A DNA stretch of 64,000 nt from CAVQBP01 sp963723205 (GTDB lineage Bacteria; Bacteroidota; Ignavibacteria; Ignavibacteriales; Ignavibacteriaceae): contig CAVRQC010000037.1 in assembly GCA_963723205.1 (NCBI GenBank), positions 1-64,000 of the forward strand. Reading direction: 5' to 3'. The notes under the pieces were generated by a model that saw only the letters and a list, made by a program, of their open reading frames with translations, did no database searches and was not told the DNA's origin. Position numbers and translations under genes: made by a program. Below are positions 52,227 through 61,718 of this stretch, one piece after another (within the stretch, counting starts at the first letter, position 1; the number at the start of each line of letters is the position of its first letter).

Positions 52227-53166
52227 ATTTTATCACCGATTTAAAGTAATCGATTGTAATCTTTAATCCCTCTTTCCTGTCAACTTTAGGTTCCCACCCG
52301 AGAATTTTCTTAGCCTTCGTTATGTCAGGCTGACGGATTTTAGGATCATCTTCAGGTAAATCTTTATAGATTATTTTGCTTTTTGTATCAATTAAATTTA
52401 AAACTTCTTCAGCGAATTGCTTTATAGTTATTTCAGAAGGATTACCAATATTTACTGGTTCTTTTTCATTCGACATAAGCAATTTAAAAATGCCATCTAC
52501 AAGATCAGAAACAAAGCAGAAGCTTCTTGTTTGAGAACCATCTCCAAAAACAGTCAAATCTTCTCCCCGTAAAGCCTGTCCTACAAAAGCAGGCAACGCA
52601 CGTCCGTCATCAAGTCTCATCCTTGGTCCATATGTATTAAATATTCTGACTATTCTTGTCTCAATACCATGGAATCTTTGGTAGGCCATTGCCATAGCTT
52701 CTGCAAATCTTTTGGCTTCATCATACACTCCTCTAGGACCAATCGGGTTAACATTCCCCCAGTAATCTTCATTCTGAGGATGGATAGAAGGATCACCGTA
52801 AACTTCGGATGTAGAGGCAAGTAAAAACCGGGCTTTCTTCTCTTTAGCCAGCCCGAGCGCCTTATGAGTCCCTAGTGAACCGACTTTCAAGGTCTGAATT
52901 GGTAATTTCAGGTAGTCAATCGGACTAGCAGGAGAAGCAAAGTGAAGGATGTAATCAATTCTCCCGGGTAAATAAATATAATTGGTTACGTCATGTTTAA
53001 CAAACTGGAAATTCTCATTACTTATCAGGTGTGCAATATTATTTGTATTACCTGTTATCAGGTTATCAACACAAATAACTCTGAATCCTTCAGACAGGAG
53101 CCTGTCGCATAAATGCGAACCTAAAAATCCGGCACCGCCGGTTACAACAGCAGTATGCTTATACAT
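52222..53166 (-). CDS. NAD-dependent UDP-glucuronate decarboxylase (UXS-like)
   Basis: 314 residues. Rossmann motif VVTGGAGFLGSHLCDRLL, the family insert ILHFASPASPIDYLKLPIQTLKVGSLGT, STSEVYGDP (active-site Ser/Thr) and YDEAKRFAEAM with the catalytic Tyr-x3-Lys (Y143/K147). RIVRIFNTYGPRM and DGSQTRSFCFVSDLVDG complete the UXS pattern. It would convert UDP-glucuronate to UDP-xylose for the polysaccharide. It overlaps the chain-length regulator by eight bases and ends in a repeat region. Confidence 0.9.
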   Translation of the reverse strand: MYKHTAVVTGGAGFLGSHLCDRLLSEGFRVICVDNLITGNTNNIAHLISNENFQFVKHDVTNYIYLPGRIDYILHFASPASPIDYLKLPIQTLKVGSLGTHKALGLAKEKKARFLLASTSEVYGDPSIHPQNEDYWGNVNPIGPRGVYDEAKRFAEAMAMAYQRFHGIETRIVRIFNTYGPRMRLDDGRALPAFVGQALRGEDLTVFGDGSQTRSFCFVSDLVDGIFKLLMSNEKEPVNIGNPSEITIKQFAEEVLNLIDTKSKIIYKDLPEDDPKIRQPDITKAKKILGWEPKVDRKEGLKITIDYFKSVIKS

Positions 53167-54316
53167 TCTCTTCCTTTTTATTATTCTTATTTTTTATCAG
53201 GTAAAATTGCCGATCTTTTACAATAATTATTAAACTGGAACATAAGAACACAAAAACACCTCCCATAACTGTTGCAAAAATAATTCTCGGACTGGAAGAT
53301 GTTAAAGGCGGTATAGCTTCATCAAGAATTTCAACGGTAGGCAGATCTTTATTCTCCTGTATTTTCTCTTTATAATACTGCTGCTGAAGCATAGTATAAA
53401 CTTCATTTTGTATTTTAACCTCACGTAAAAGATTGGCCAATACTCTTCCGAGTTCGGGGACCTCTTTGAATGCAACCAGGTAATCCTGGCTTCCCATTTC
53501 CATTTTATTATACTGTTCCTGCAGATTATTTAATTTATTTTTTAATGCCAGGAGAGATCTATTATCTTTCCTGAGATTCGGTTCCAGCAAACCCAGTTCG
53601 ACTTCGGTTTTCATTATTTCTGCTTTCAACTTGGCAGCAGCATCGATTGCCGCATTCACCTGTTCAGGTAATGATACGGCTTTATTGGTCTTCTGAAATT
53701 CCATTAACTTGTTTTCTACCGAATCCAGAACTTCTTTAGTTTTTTGAATCTGACCTTCAATATAAATTCTTGCTTTCTTTGCTTTTGATGACAATTTATT
53801 CTGGTTAATTTTATCAAGCCCTTCAATAAAACTATTTGATATTCTAGCCGTAAGATTACGAACAGTATCTTTATTTGCAAAAATCGGAAAGAAAGGAGTA
53901 GATAACTCGGATGTAAATTTAATAATTCCTTCTTTAGTTACTTCAACACTTATATGTTTTTCTAATTGACCTGCGGCTCTGTAAACATTGTTAGTATTAA
54001 AGTAATTTGTTAAATTTAATTTTTTTACAACAAATACAGAGGCAGTCCGGCTTTCAAGAATTTGCTGATAAAGCTGTGAATTAGCACTCCCCGTTCCGGC
54101 AGAAAGTAAATTTGAAAAATCCTGCGAACCAATTAAACTGCTTATACCTGTCATCTCATTATTTTTTTCAGGCGGAAGAACAGTAACAGTTGATTTATAC
54201 GTAACCGGGTAAACAAAAATCAGGATCAAGAAAATCAGAAAAATACCGATAGCAGTAATTTTAATTATTGAATTCCGGTTAAAAATTATAATATTAAGAA
54301 TATCGTGATAGCTCAA
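53159..54316 (-). CDS. Wzz-like polysaccharide chain-length determinant
   Basis: 385 residues with two membrane helices (about 18-37 and 348-370), separated by a long coiled-coil periplasmic part (IYIEGQIQKTKEVLDSVENKLMEFQKTNKA ... PNLRKDNRSLLALKNKLNNLQEQYNKM). PPLTSSSPRIIF before the second helix is the usual proline-rich element. No cytoplasmic tyrosine kinase domain is fused. It controls chain length with the Wzy-like polymerase and lies seven bases after the Wza-like gene. Confidence 0.85.
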   Translation of the reverse strand: MSYHDILNIIIFNRNSIIKITAIGIFLIFLILIFVYPVTYKSTVTVLPPEKNNEMTGISSLIGSQDFSNLLSAGTGSANSQLYQQILESRTASVFVVKKLNLTNYFNTNNVYRAAGQLEKHISVEVTKEGIIKFTSELSTPFFPIFANKDTVRNLTARISNSFIEGLDKINQNKLSSKAKKARIYIEGQIQKTKEVLDSVENKLMEFQKTNKAVSLPEQVNAAIDAAAKLKAEIMKTEVELGLLEPNLRKDNRSLLALKNKLNNLQEQYNKMEMGSQDYLVAFKEVPELGRVLANLLREVKIQNEVYTMLQQQYYKEKIQENKDLPTVEILDEAIPPLTSSSPRIIFATVMGGVFVFLCSSLIIIVKDRQFYLIKNKNNKKEENV

Positions 54317-54322
54317 TTTTAA

Positions 54323-55984
54323 TTATTTCCTTGTGGCTATTATTACCGCGACAGTGGCGGCTATAATTGAGGCAACCTGCCCCAGAATTGTTAATGAAGA
54401 AGTAAAAACATCCCAGAATTTCGGACCCGGTGGTGTTTCAGGAACCCATATTGTATCCCCTGTTTCAAGAGAATCAACCTCATCAGCATCAACCCATTCC
54501 CCTGTATTAGCCTTAATTACACGAACATCTCCTTTTTCTGCACGCCAGCCAAATCCGCCTGCTAATTGAATATATTCATCTACTGTTAATTTTTGATCGT
54601 AAATTACATTTCCTGGATTTACTACCTGTCCTAAAAGTATAACATAATTCCTTGCTTCGGGAACAGATATACTATCACCTTTCCTCAAAATGACATTTTC
54701 TTTCATGTCGCCCTTCTTAAATAATTCTACAAAATCTACAACAACCCTTCCGACTCTTTGTCTCGATTTAGCTTTTAAATAATTATATTCATCGTCGGTC
54801 ATATCAGCTCTTGGAAGAGTTTTCAACCTGTCATATTCAGGATCATCGACTTTTGTACCTTCCGTTCGTGATAAAGATGCATCTGCTAGTGAAGCTTCTT
54901 TTCTAAATCCGCCTGCTTCGGTAATTACATCAACCAATGTAGTTTGGTTTTCTACAATTTTATAATAACCGGGATATTTCACATATCCTTTTATTTTTAC
55001 AAACTTTTCATTGTAGTAGTCAGGTATAGCACGTACAAGAATTTTATCTTTATTTTTTAATAAAATTTGCTTAGCTATTAGAGTTTTATAGGAATAGTAC
55101 CTGCTTATTTCATTTTTACCATCAGGCTGAAAACTAACTACTTCAATTGTATCTGTACGTGCATCATTTAAAAGACCGCCGCTTAACTTTATAAAATCAG
55201 CGATGGTTTCTCCTTTAACATATTCATAAATACTCGGAAATTTTATTTCACCTGCAATAGAAATAGTTTTATCAACTTTATCAACCAGGACAATATCACC
55301 ATCCATTAAAAGAGGATTATCTTTTTTATCTCCAAGTTTTATGAATGAAAGCAGATCAATTTTTTTTACAGAGCTGTCTTTACTAATAATTTTGATATTT
55401 CTATAATCAGCAGTTTTATTTAAGCCATTTGAATTACTGATTAAATCCATGAATCTTGCATTACCTTTAAGAATATAAGATGCCGGTTTTACAACATTTC
55501 CAACAAGTGAAACTTTAATTTTCCTGATATTAATTAATGAAATAAAGACATCAACATTTTTGTAAAATTTATTAATTGCATCAAGTATTTCAGCTTTTGC
55601 TTCTGTTAAAGTTTTATTTTTTAGATCAATTCCGCCTACTTTTGGAACATATAAGATCCCGTCATGGTTAATTCTGCTATTGATTGGAATTTCTTCCAGA
55701 CCATTAATCGAAATAAAAATTTTATCTCCCGGCCCTACAATATATTCATTAGGATCAATACTTTCATTGTCTTCAGGAGTCATATTTCGATTTAACAAGA
55801 GAGAATCTTTTGAAACAGATCTTTCCCGATAATTAGGCAGCATTGCTTCTTCCTGAAAATTTCGTACTTGTGATTTTATAACGGGAGTTGACAGAATGAA
55901 AAATAAAATAACCGGGAATAAAGTAATTTTATGTATGTTTCTAAGTGAAATATAAAAGTTCAAATTAGTCTGCTTTATATTCAT
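54323..55984 (-). CDS. Wza-like polysaccharide export protein with SLBB domains
   Basis: 553 residues. Signal-like N-terminus, a poly_export domain (YIVGPGDKIFISINGLEEIPINSRINHDGILYVPKVGGI, about 80-120), then at least three SLBB domains (KVSLVGNVVKPASYIL, ISIAGEIKFPSIYEYVKGETIADFIKLSGG, VKIKGYVKYPGYYKI, VILLGQVVNPGNV). The C-terminal hydrophobic helix (TILGQVASIIAATVAVIIAT) differs from the amphipathic end of E. coli Wza. It forms the periplasmic/outer membrane export path for the polysaccharide. Confidence 0.88.
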   Translation of the reverse strand: MNIKQTNLNFYISLRNIHKITLFPVILFFILSTPVIKSQVRNFQEEAMLPNYRERSVSKDSLLLNRNMTPEDNESIDPNEYIVGPGDKIFISINGLEEIPINSRINHDGILYVPKVGGIDLKNKTLTEAKAEILDAINKFYKNVDVFISLINIRKIKVSLVGNVVKPASYILKGNARFMDLISNSNGLNKTADYRNIKIISKDSSVKKIDLLSFIKLGDKKDNPLLMDGDIVLVDKVDKTISIAGEIKFPSIYEYVKGETIADFIKLSGGLLNDARTDTIEVVSFQPDGKNEISRYYSYKTLIAKQILLKNKDKILVRAIPDYYNEKFVKIKGYVKYPGYYKIVENQTTLVDVITEAGGFRKEASLADASLSRTEGTKVDDPEYDRLKTLPRADMTDDEYNYLKAKSRQRVGRVVVDFVELFKKGDMKENVILRKGDSISVPEARNYVILLGQVVNPGNVIYDQKLTVDEYIQLAGGFGWRAEKGDVRVIKANTGEWVDADEVDSLETGDTIWVPETPPGPKFWDVFTSSLTILGQVASIIAATVAVIIATRK

Positions 55985-56043
55985 TAAATAACTTAAAAAT
56001 TTTAAAGAATTTGCATTAAAAATTAAAAAATATCATGATCACT

Positions 56044-56904
56044 TCAAATTCTTAGATTAATTCTTCTTAATGCAAAAGTGCTTACCAGAAATCCCAGTAT
56101 AGGACCAATTAATACCATAATCAGCAAATATATTTTCACGGAATCAAAATATGATTTAAAAGCTAAAAGATTACCAAAGTAAGATAATGCGAATAGGAAA
56201 ATTCCCAAAGCTATTATACCGGCTAAAAATCCTATAAAGATTCCATTTATAATTACAGGCATCTTGATTGTTGATAATTTAGCCCCGACTAATTTCATAG
56301 TTTCAAATTCTTCCTGTTTTAAACTGATAACCAATTTTACAGTACTGAAGACAATATAAAGAGAAATAATAAACAGGACCGCAGTAATAATGAAGACATA
56401 TTTTTTAATGCTGTCAAGAAAGGAAAGAACTTTATTAGCAAACTTATACTGGTAAACAATTTCATCCACACCATTTATTTTGGACAGTTCCGAGACAATT
56501 TTATCTACAGATTCTTTTTTAACAAAATTTTCTTTCAATGTTATTGAGTAGGAAACCGGTAACGGATTATAATCAAGTATTTTTCTGAAATCTTCCCCTG
56601 TATCCTTAATAAAGTTTTCTGCAGCTTCATCTTTATCAATAAATTTAACAGAATTTATATATTCTTTGCTACTTAAAATTTCCCCTATTTTATTTATAGA
56701 ATTTTTTGAAACAGAATCTTTCAGAAAAATATTTATATTCAGCTTCTCCTTTAAATTTGTCTGAAACTTGTCTGAAAGCCTGATTAAAATAATTGAAGAA
56801 ACTATTAGCAGAACAGAAATGCTAGTTGATATCAATGAAAGTACAAAAGACGATTTTGCCCTCCCTATTGATTTGAATGCTTCTTTGAACCAGAAAGTGA
56901 TCAT
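56044..56904 (-). CDS. ftsX: cell division protein FtsX
   Basis: 286 residues: an N-terminal membrane helix, a periplasmic domain (NINIFLKDSVSKNSINKIGEILSSKEYINSVKFIDKDEAAENFIKDTGEDF) and three C-terminal helices with LKQEEFETMKLVGAKLSTIKMPVIINGIFIGFLAG, the conserved loop of the FtsX/MacB-like permease. It pairs with the ATPase FtsE and activates septal hydrolases. No ftsE is adjacent in this window. Confidence 0.85.
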   Translation of the reverse strand: MITFWFKEAFKSIGRAKSSFVLSLISTSISVLLIVSSIILIRLSDKFQTNLKEKLNINIFLKDSVSKNSINKIGEILSSKEYINSVKFIDKDEAAENFIKDTGEDFRKILDYNPLPVSYSITLKENFVKKESVDKIVSELSKINGVDEIVYQYKFANKVLSFLDSIKKYVFIITAVLFIISLYIVFSTVKLVISLKQEEFETMKLVGAKLSTIKMPVIINGIFIGFLAGIIALGIFLFALSYFGNLLAFKSYFDSVKIYLLIMVLIGPILGFLVSTFALRRINLRI

Positions 56905-56990
56905 GTGTCCTTATATCAATTAATTGTTAAACAAGCTGCCTTTTATATTGGTATAGAGTCTAACCTTTATTCCGGTATACCTCTATATCT

Positions 56991-57482
56991 TTAAAAATTA
57001 GATTCATCCGTCCAACGCGTAATTTTCCATTTTTTAGTTTCAGGATTTTTTCTCAAAGAAAGATTAACCCTTCCATCCACTCTTAAGATATCAATAGAAC
57101 TAAGTGTAACTGTTAAATTAAATCCTCTTACAATTGTAGCAGTTAAAGAATCTTCACTTGACAAATATATATTATTCCAGATAAGATCCAGTCTTTGTGA
57201 ATTTTGAAATAAACCATAAGTCGTTTTCATTTCCTCATCTCTCCCCCAGGAAACATCATAGTTCAGTTCATAATCCCTGTAAGTGAAAATAAAATCCTGG
57301 CTTATTAACTGACCGTAAATCGTAGTATCTTTAAATGTATATGCATATTGAAAATTCTTAAAAATCCCGTCAATAGTTTTAAGATCAGAGATTGCAGATG
57401 AAGCATTTCCTTCGGATGTATCGTAAGCCGGGGAAAATGGATTTTTGCATCCTGCAATTAATCAAAATAAGAAAAAAAACAT
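56991..57482 (-). pseudogene. lipoprotein gene with in-frame stop in the signal peptide
   Basis: A frame of 164 codons begins MFFFLF, then TGA, then LIAGCKNPFSPAYDT, a clear lipobox (LIAGC). It continues with IDGIFKNFQYAYTFKDTTIYGQLISQDFIFTYRD and ends WKITRWTDESNF. The stop at 57462-57464 lies between the signal start and the lipobox, next to a run of eight T (coding strand), so a small indel in the run or a nonsense change disabled the gene. It is related in layout to the lipoprotein gene upstream. The stretch from the internal ATG at 57230 is only the C-terminal half. Confidence 0.7.
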
Positions 57483-57506
57483 AAATTAATTTATAGTGAA
57501 AAAATT

Positions 57507-58133
57507 TCAATTCGCAAGACTTCCTTTTAAATCACTCCAGCTTAAATTTGCACTCGTAGTTTTTATATCCTGCCAGTAATAAATGCTCCATACTGATCTT
57601 GAATCTCTAACCATCTTAAAGGTAAGAGTCCCTTCATAAATTACAGGTGTAATTTCAGAATTCGAATTGACAAACGGTAAATTTAATGAATAAGTAGCTG
57701 TATAAAATGTGCTGTCGCCAAAATTATTTCTTGAGCTTTCCTTTAAAGTTAAAACAATTTGACTATTGGGATTAACTTTAACTGACATGTTTGTAAAATA
57801 CTGCTCTTCATTTCTTTTATCCCAATCCATTAATGTTGGATATGTAGATGTGGCTTCACTGGAAGGAACAAAAAGAAATTTTTTATCGATAAAAGAAGTG
57901 TCGGACAAACATGCCATATAATTAGTAACATCCTTATCCTTTAGTGCATTGATTAAATTTTGAATAAGGATATCTACAGTAGCAGCAGGTTCAAAATCCG
58001 ATCGTGGCTGGGTAGGCTTTTCTGCATCCCTTGTATTAAAAATATCACACCCGGATATAGTTATACAGAAGACTAATAATAAAGCCAATTTCTTAAAGAA
58101 ACTGTAATTGTAAGAAAATGCCGGTTTGTTCAA
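57507..58133 (-). CDS. lipoprotein of unknown function
   Basis: 208 residues. N-terminal signal with lipobox ITISGC at about residue 29 (LALLLVFCITISGCDIF), followed by ATVDILIQNLINALKDKDVTNYMACLSD, an NTF2-like or SnoaL-like start, and ends WSIYYWQDIKTT. Lipid anchoring at the membrane is expected. The next gene downstream has the same signal, length class and final W-x-I-x3-W pattern, so the two appear to be tandem duplicates. No known function. Confidence 0.7.
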   Translation of the reverse strand: MNKPAFSYNYSFFKKLALLLVFCITISGCDIFNTRDAEKPTQPRSDFEPAATVDILIQNLINALKDKDVTNYMACLSDTSFIDKKFLFVPSSEATSTYPTLMDWDKRNEEQYFTNMSVKVNPNSQIVLTLKESSRNNFGDSTFYTATYSLNLPFVNSNSEITPVIYEGTLTFKMVRDSRSVWSIYYWQDIKTTSANLSWSDLKGSLAN

Positions 58134-58164
58134 GAAAATTTATTTTCGGTTAATACAAAAATTT

Positions 58165-58905
58165 CTATTTCCTTGCAATAATAATTATTCTGGGGGAAGT
58201 TTCTAAGTCAAAAGTTCTGCCTCTTACATCACCGAACACCTTTTCAACTTTGAGACCTCTGTTTTCAATTCCGGTTACTAATTCATCTCTGCTGTACATT
58301 CTAACCGATTCTATAAAATTTCTTTCATTACCGTTTTTTGAAATGGTAATTTTTTTTATGACTCTTTTACCCTCGATCTTTCTTTCCTGTACAATTTTAC
58401 TGTTATCTATGTAACCTTCGGAAGTTGAAACAAGATTTTTTTCAAGATAATCTTTATTGAAAAAATCAAGTACAAAATACCCATTATCGTTCAAGAAGTA
58501 AAATGCTCTTCCAAACAATTTAAAATTTTCTTTGTCATCTTCAAAATACCCGAAGCTTGTAAAAAGGTTCACAACCAAATCAAATTTTGGTTTAATGCAG
58601 AGATCCCTCAAATCAGCTTCAATAAAATTCACATCTACATTTGATTTAACAGCACTATCGAGAGCTACTTTTAAAAGGTTTTTACTTAAATCGACTGCTG
58701 ATACTTTATATCCTTTTTGTGCAAATAAAATTGAATGTCTTCCGGGTCCGCATGCTAAATCAAGCACTTTTCCGTCGATCGGAATATTAATATTTTCTAA
58801 AATTAGATCTACAAGTTCTTTGGCATCTTCTTCATTCCGGTGCTTGTACACATTTAAATATTCTTCTGTATTAAACCAGTTTTTGAACCATTCTTTCATT
58901 TTCAT
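58165..58905 (-). CDS. class I SAM-dependent methyltransferase
   Basis: 246 residues. DGKVLDLACGPGRHSILFAQKGYKVSAVDLSKNLL is a textbook motif I/post I (about 38-72), with FDLVVNLFTSFGYF as motif IV. The fold is typical of small-molecule methyltransferases acting in the cytoplasm; substrate unknown. It lies 31 bases upstream of the lipoprotein gene and after a 390-base gap with inverted repeats. Confidence 0.85.
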   Translation of the reverse strand: MKMKEWFKNWFNTEEYLNVYKHRNEEDAKELVDLILENINIPIDGKVLDLACGPGRHSILFAQKGYKVSAVDLSKNLLKVALDSAVKSNVDVNFIEADLRDLCIKPKFDLVVNLFTSFGYFEDDKENFKLFGRAFYFLNDNGYFVLDFFNKDYLEKNLVSTSEGYIDNSKIVQERKIEGKRVIKKITISKNGNERNFIESVRMYSRDELVTGIENRGLKVEKVFGDVRGRTFDLETSPRIIIIARK

Positions 58906-59298
58906 TCTGAAATTTCAATTAAAATATTCATATTCAACTAAAAATTATGCCAGGCAGGTTATTCGGGATAAAAATCTTTCGACTGAAGTTTTTATAAAAA
59001 ATGTTATTAATTATTCTGAAATTTTAGGTTTTTATCCTTTTTTTGAAAAATAATACTAGTTTTTAATTTTATTTACTTTCTGCAAAATAATCCATTTCTT
59101 AAATTCAACAAAGACTCTCCCAATTATAAAAAGATTGATAATTGTATGCGTTTTGAAGTTTGTTGTATCTTGTTTGTTGTTGGTATTTTATTGTATGTAG
59201 TTTAATAATAATTATTAGATATCTGTTATTTAATTTGATGAACGACCTGCTCCCAACCACAAACTACCACCGACAAACAACCAACTATTTACCAATCA
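58906..59298. repeat. intergenic gap with imperfect inverted repeat
   Basis: No coding frame of note. TTGTTTGTTGTTGGTA at about 59169-59184 and TACCACCGACAAACAACCAA at about 59265-59284 are largely complementary and would fold to a hairpin of about 115 bases. Otherwise it is AT-rich intergenic DNA. Confidence 0.4.
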
Positions 59299-59895
59299 CT
59301 ACAGCTCAATCCTCCCTGTAACAGCCCTACTGATTGTTGCTTCATCAGCAAATTCAAGGTCTCCCCCAATCGGTAATCCCCGGGCAATTCTTGAAACTTT
59401 AACTCCTAAAGGTTTAATTAATTTAGCAAGATACAAAGATGTAGTTTCACCTTCGGTATCTGGATTAAGTGCCAGTATAATCTCCTTTATTTCCTCAGAT
59501 TCAAATCTTTTTAATAATTCTTTGATTTTTAAGGATTCAGGATCAATACCGGATAAAGGAGATAGAACTCCCCCCAACACATGGTATCTACCGTAAAATT
59601 CGTGTGTCTTTTCAATTGCAATTACATCGCTGGCTTCTTCAACGATACAAATAACAGAACTGTCCCTTTTCGGATTTTTACATATTTCACATAACTCATC
59701 AACAGAAATATTAAAGCACCTTGAACAAAAGCGTAACTTGGTTTTAAGTTCCTGGATAGCTTTTATTAAATTTTCAACGGATTGGGAATCACTTTTTAAG
59801 ATATAAAGTGCAAGCCTTTGAGCAGTTTTTTTACCGATGCTCGGTAGTTTGCTTAATTCCTCAATAGCAGTTTGAAGCGGTTCGGCTATTTGCAA
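59299..59895 (-). CDS. recR: recombination mediator protein RecR
   Basis: 198 residues: LSKLPSIGKKTAQRLALYIL (helix-hairpin-helix), the four-cysteine zinc finger CSRCFNISVDELCEICKN (about 57-74), then the Toprim domain (ICIVEEASDVIAIEKT, LALNPDTEGETTSLYL) and the C-terminal SRIARGLPIGGDLEFADEATISRA. It acts with RecO to load RecA onto gapped DNA. It lies two bases after ybaB, an arrangement seen in many bacteria. Confidence 0.96.
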   Translation of the reverse strand: MQIAEPLQTAIEELSKLPSIGKKTAQRLALYILKSDSQSVENLIKAIQELKTKLRFCSRCFNISVDELCEICKNPKRDSSVICIVEEASDVIAIEKTHEFYGRYHVLGGVLSPLSGIDPESLKIKELLKRFESEEIKEIILALNPDTEGETTSLYLAKLIKPLGVKVSRIARGLPIGGDLEFADEATISRAVTGRIEL

Positions 59896-59897
59896 TT

Positions 59898-60227
59898 CTA
59901 AAGTCCCGGAATATTTAATCCTGGTGGAATCATTCCTTTTGTAACTTTTGACATCTCTTCTTCAGCCATCTTGCCGGCGGATTGCAAAGCTTTATTAACT
60001 GCAGCAACAACCAGGTCTTCTAAAATTTCTTTTTCTTCAGGTTTTATGACCTGCGGGTCAATTTCCACAGAAATTATCTCTTTATTTCCATTAGCAGTAG
60101 CTTTAATCATTCCTCCACCTGCTTCTTCCGAAATCGTTAAATTTCCAAGCTCATTTTGTACTTTCTGCATTTCTGCCTGCATTTTTTGAACTTGTTTCAA
60201 CATTCCTTGCATTCCACCTTTCATCAA
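59898..60227 (-). CDS. ybaB: YbaB/EbfC nucleoid-associated protein
   Basis: 109 residues: N-terminal helix MMKGGMQGMLKQVQKMQAEMQKVQNEL, then LTISEEAGGGMIKATANGNKEIISVEIDPQ and the helix VVAAVNKALQSAGKMAEEEM, the standard small DNA-binding fold. A methionine/glycine-rich C-terminus (GMIPPGLNIPGL) is usual for the group. Cotranscribed with recR. Confidence 0.94.
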   Translation of the reverse strand: MMKGGMQGMLKQVQKMQAEMQKVQNELGNLTISEEAGGGMIKATANGNKEIISVEIDPQVIKPEEKEILEDLVVAAVNKALQSAGKMAEEEMSKVTKGMIPPGLNIPGL

Positions 60228-60356
60228 TTTCCTCCTATATATTTTTGAATTTTTTTTGAAAAACTATTTTAATTTTTGTGTAAATATAATATATTGATTT
60301 GACTTTGTATACTGAATTTTCATAATTTCTCAATCAAAAATAATCAAAAGTGAATA

Positions 60357-61067
60357 TTGACAACAACATTTAACAACAACCGAACTTTATACGAGGAGCT
60401 GCAAAAAAAAGAATTGCCAATAGATAATTCCGAGTATATTATCCAGGAATATAGTGATTATTTCATGGATGGGAATTCAAAAAAGATTAAAAGTAAAGAT
60501 ATTGGTGAAAAATTTGCTTCAATAAATGGCTTCTTTTTTGATTATTTGAAAGAATATCATATCCCGGCAGCTTTTATTAAAAACGTTGACAAAAATCACT
60601 TAAAATTTATAAAACATGAAAAATTTCTTTTCTTTGTAAAAATATTAAATATTACCGATAAAAGAACGGCGAAGATTTTTGGTGATAAAGAAGGAAAACA
60701 ACTTTTTATTCCATTGTATGAATTTCATTTTGGAGACGGCAAAGATACATTAATATCTGAAAGTCACCTGATATCATACAATCTGTGTTCAAATGAGGAG
60801 TTAAAATTAATTAACAGGATGTGTTCTAAAATTAATGCTGTCTTGAAATCATTCTTTGAAAGAAGAAATCTTTTGTTTGCCGAGGTTTGTTGTAGTTTTG
60901 GCAAGTGTAACGATAAAATCTATTTAACTGATGATTTCACTCCCAAAAGCTTAAAAGTCTTACCACTTAATAGTGAAGATAAGTGGTGCGATCCTTATAA
61001 GCTTACAACATCAGCTCAAATTAAAAATTATACTAACCAGATCTTTAATTTGATGAGTGTCCAATAA
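60357..61067 (+). CDS. purC: divergent SAICAR synthetase PurC
   Basis: 236 residues from a TTG start, close to the family's usual length. The order matches PurC: an N-terminal nucleotide-binding part, FASINGFFFDYLKEYHIPAAFIK (FF.YL...GI..H.I), KHEKFLFFVKILNI, SHLISYNLCSNEELKLINRMCSKINAVLKSFFERRNLLFAEVCCSFG and IYLTDDFTPKSLKVLP (the E-D-D metal/substrate end). Several strongly conserved residues are altered, so it is a divergent member. purS and purQ lie two genes downstream, supporting the assignment. Confidence 0.75.
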   Translation: MTTTFNNNRTLYEELQKKELPIDNSEYIIQEYSDYFMDGNSKKIKSKDIGEKFASINGFFFDYLKEYHIPAAFIKNVDKNHLKFIKHEKFLFFVKILNITDKRTAKIFGDKEGKQLFIPLYEFHFGDGKDTLISESHLISYNLCSNEELKLINRMCSKINAVLKSFFERRNLLFAEVCCSFGKCNDKIYLTDDFTPKSLKVLPLNSEDKWCDPYKLTTSAQIKNYTNQIFNLMSVQ

Positions 61068-61718
61068 ATGCTGACAAAATATGGATATTCTACTTTAGGA
61101 ATAATTTCGATAATAGCATTCATTTTTATCTCCATAAGTTTTTTTATCAATAATGGCTATTTAAAAGCATTTTTAATTATCTTTCCAACACTTTTTTTAC
61201 TTTTTTCTTTATATTTTTTTCGGGACCCTGATCGAACTCCACCGGCAGAACAGAATGTAGTAGTTTCTCCTGCTGACGGTAAAGTACTTTTTGTAAAAGA
61301 AGTAGCAGACAATAAATTCATAAACGGTAAAGCCAAACAAGTTTCTATTTTTATGTCTCCTTTAGATGTTCATGTAAACCGGATACCTATATCAGGTAAA
61401 ATTGAATATCTGAAATATTATTCTGGTGATTATGTTGCTGCTTTTGAAGATAAGGCTTCCGATGTGAACGAGAGAGCAGAATTTGGAATAATGAGTAAAT
61501 TCGGAAAAGTCTTCTTTACACAAGTTGCAGGATTTATAGCCAGAAGAATAATATATGAATTAAAAATCGGTGATAGTGTTCAGGTAGGTAAAAGATTCGG
61601 TATGATAAAATTCGGCAGCAGGGTTGATGTGGTTGTCCCATTTGAATGGCAGGAAAAAGTAAGAAAAGATGATAAAGTTAAAGCAGGTGAGACAATACTT
61701 TTTCAATATAATAAATAA
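61068..61718 (+). CDS. psd: phosphatidylserine decarboxylase proenzyme
   Basis: 216 residues of the short (archaetidylserine-like) class. Two N-terminal membrane helices, VVSPADGKVLFVKEV, SIFMSPLDVHVNRIPISGKIEYLKYY, and the self-cleavage site in MIKFGSRVDVV, where Gly-Ser becomes the pyruvoyl group. It makes phosphatidylethanolamine from phosphatidylserine. It follows purC directly (TAAATG) and overlaps pssA by one base, so the two lipid genes are coupled. Confidence 0.92.
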   Translation: MLTKYGYSTLGIISIIAFIFISISFFINNGYLKAFLIIFPTLFLLFSLYFFRDPDRTPPAEQNVVVSPADGKVLFVKEVADNKFINGKAKQVSIFMSPLDVHVNRIPISGKIEYLKYYSGDYVAAFEDKASDVNERAEFGIMSKFGKVFFTQVAGFIARRIIYELKIGDSVQVGKRFGMIKFGSRVDVVVPFEWQEKVRKDDKVKAGETILFQYNK

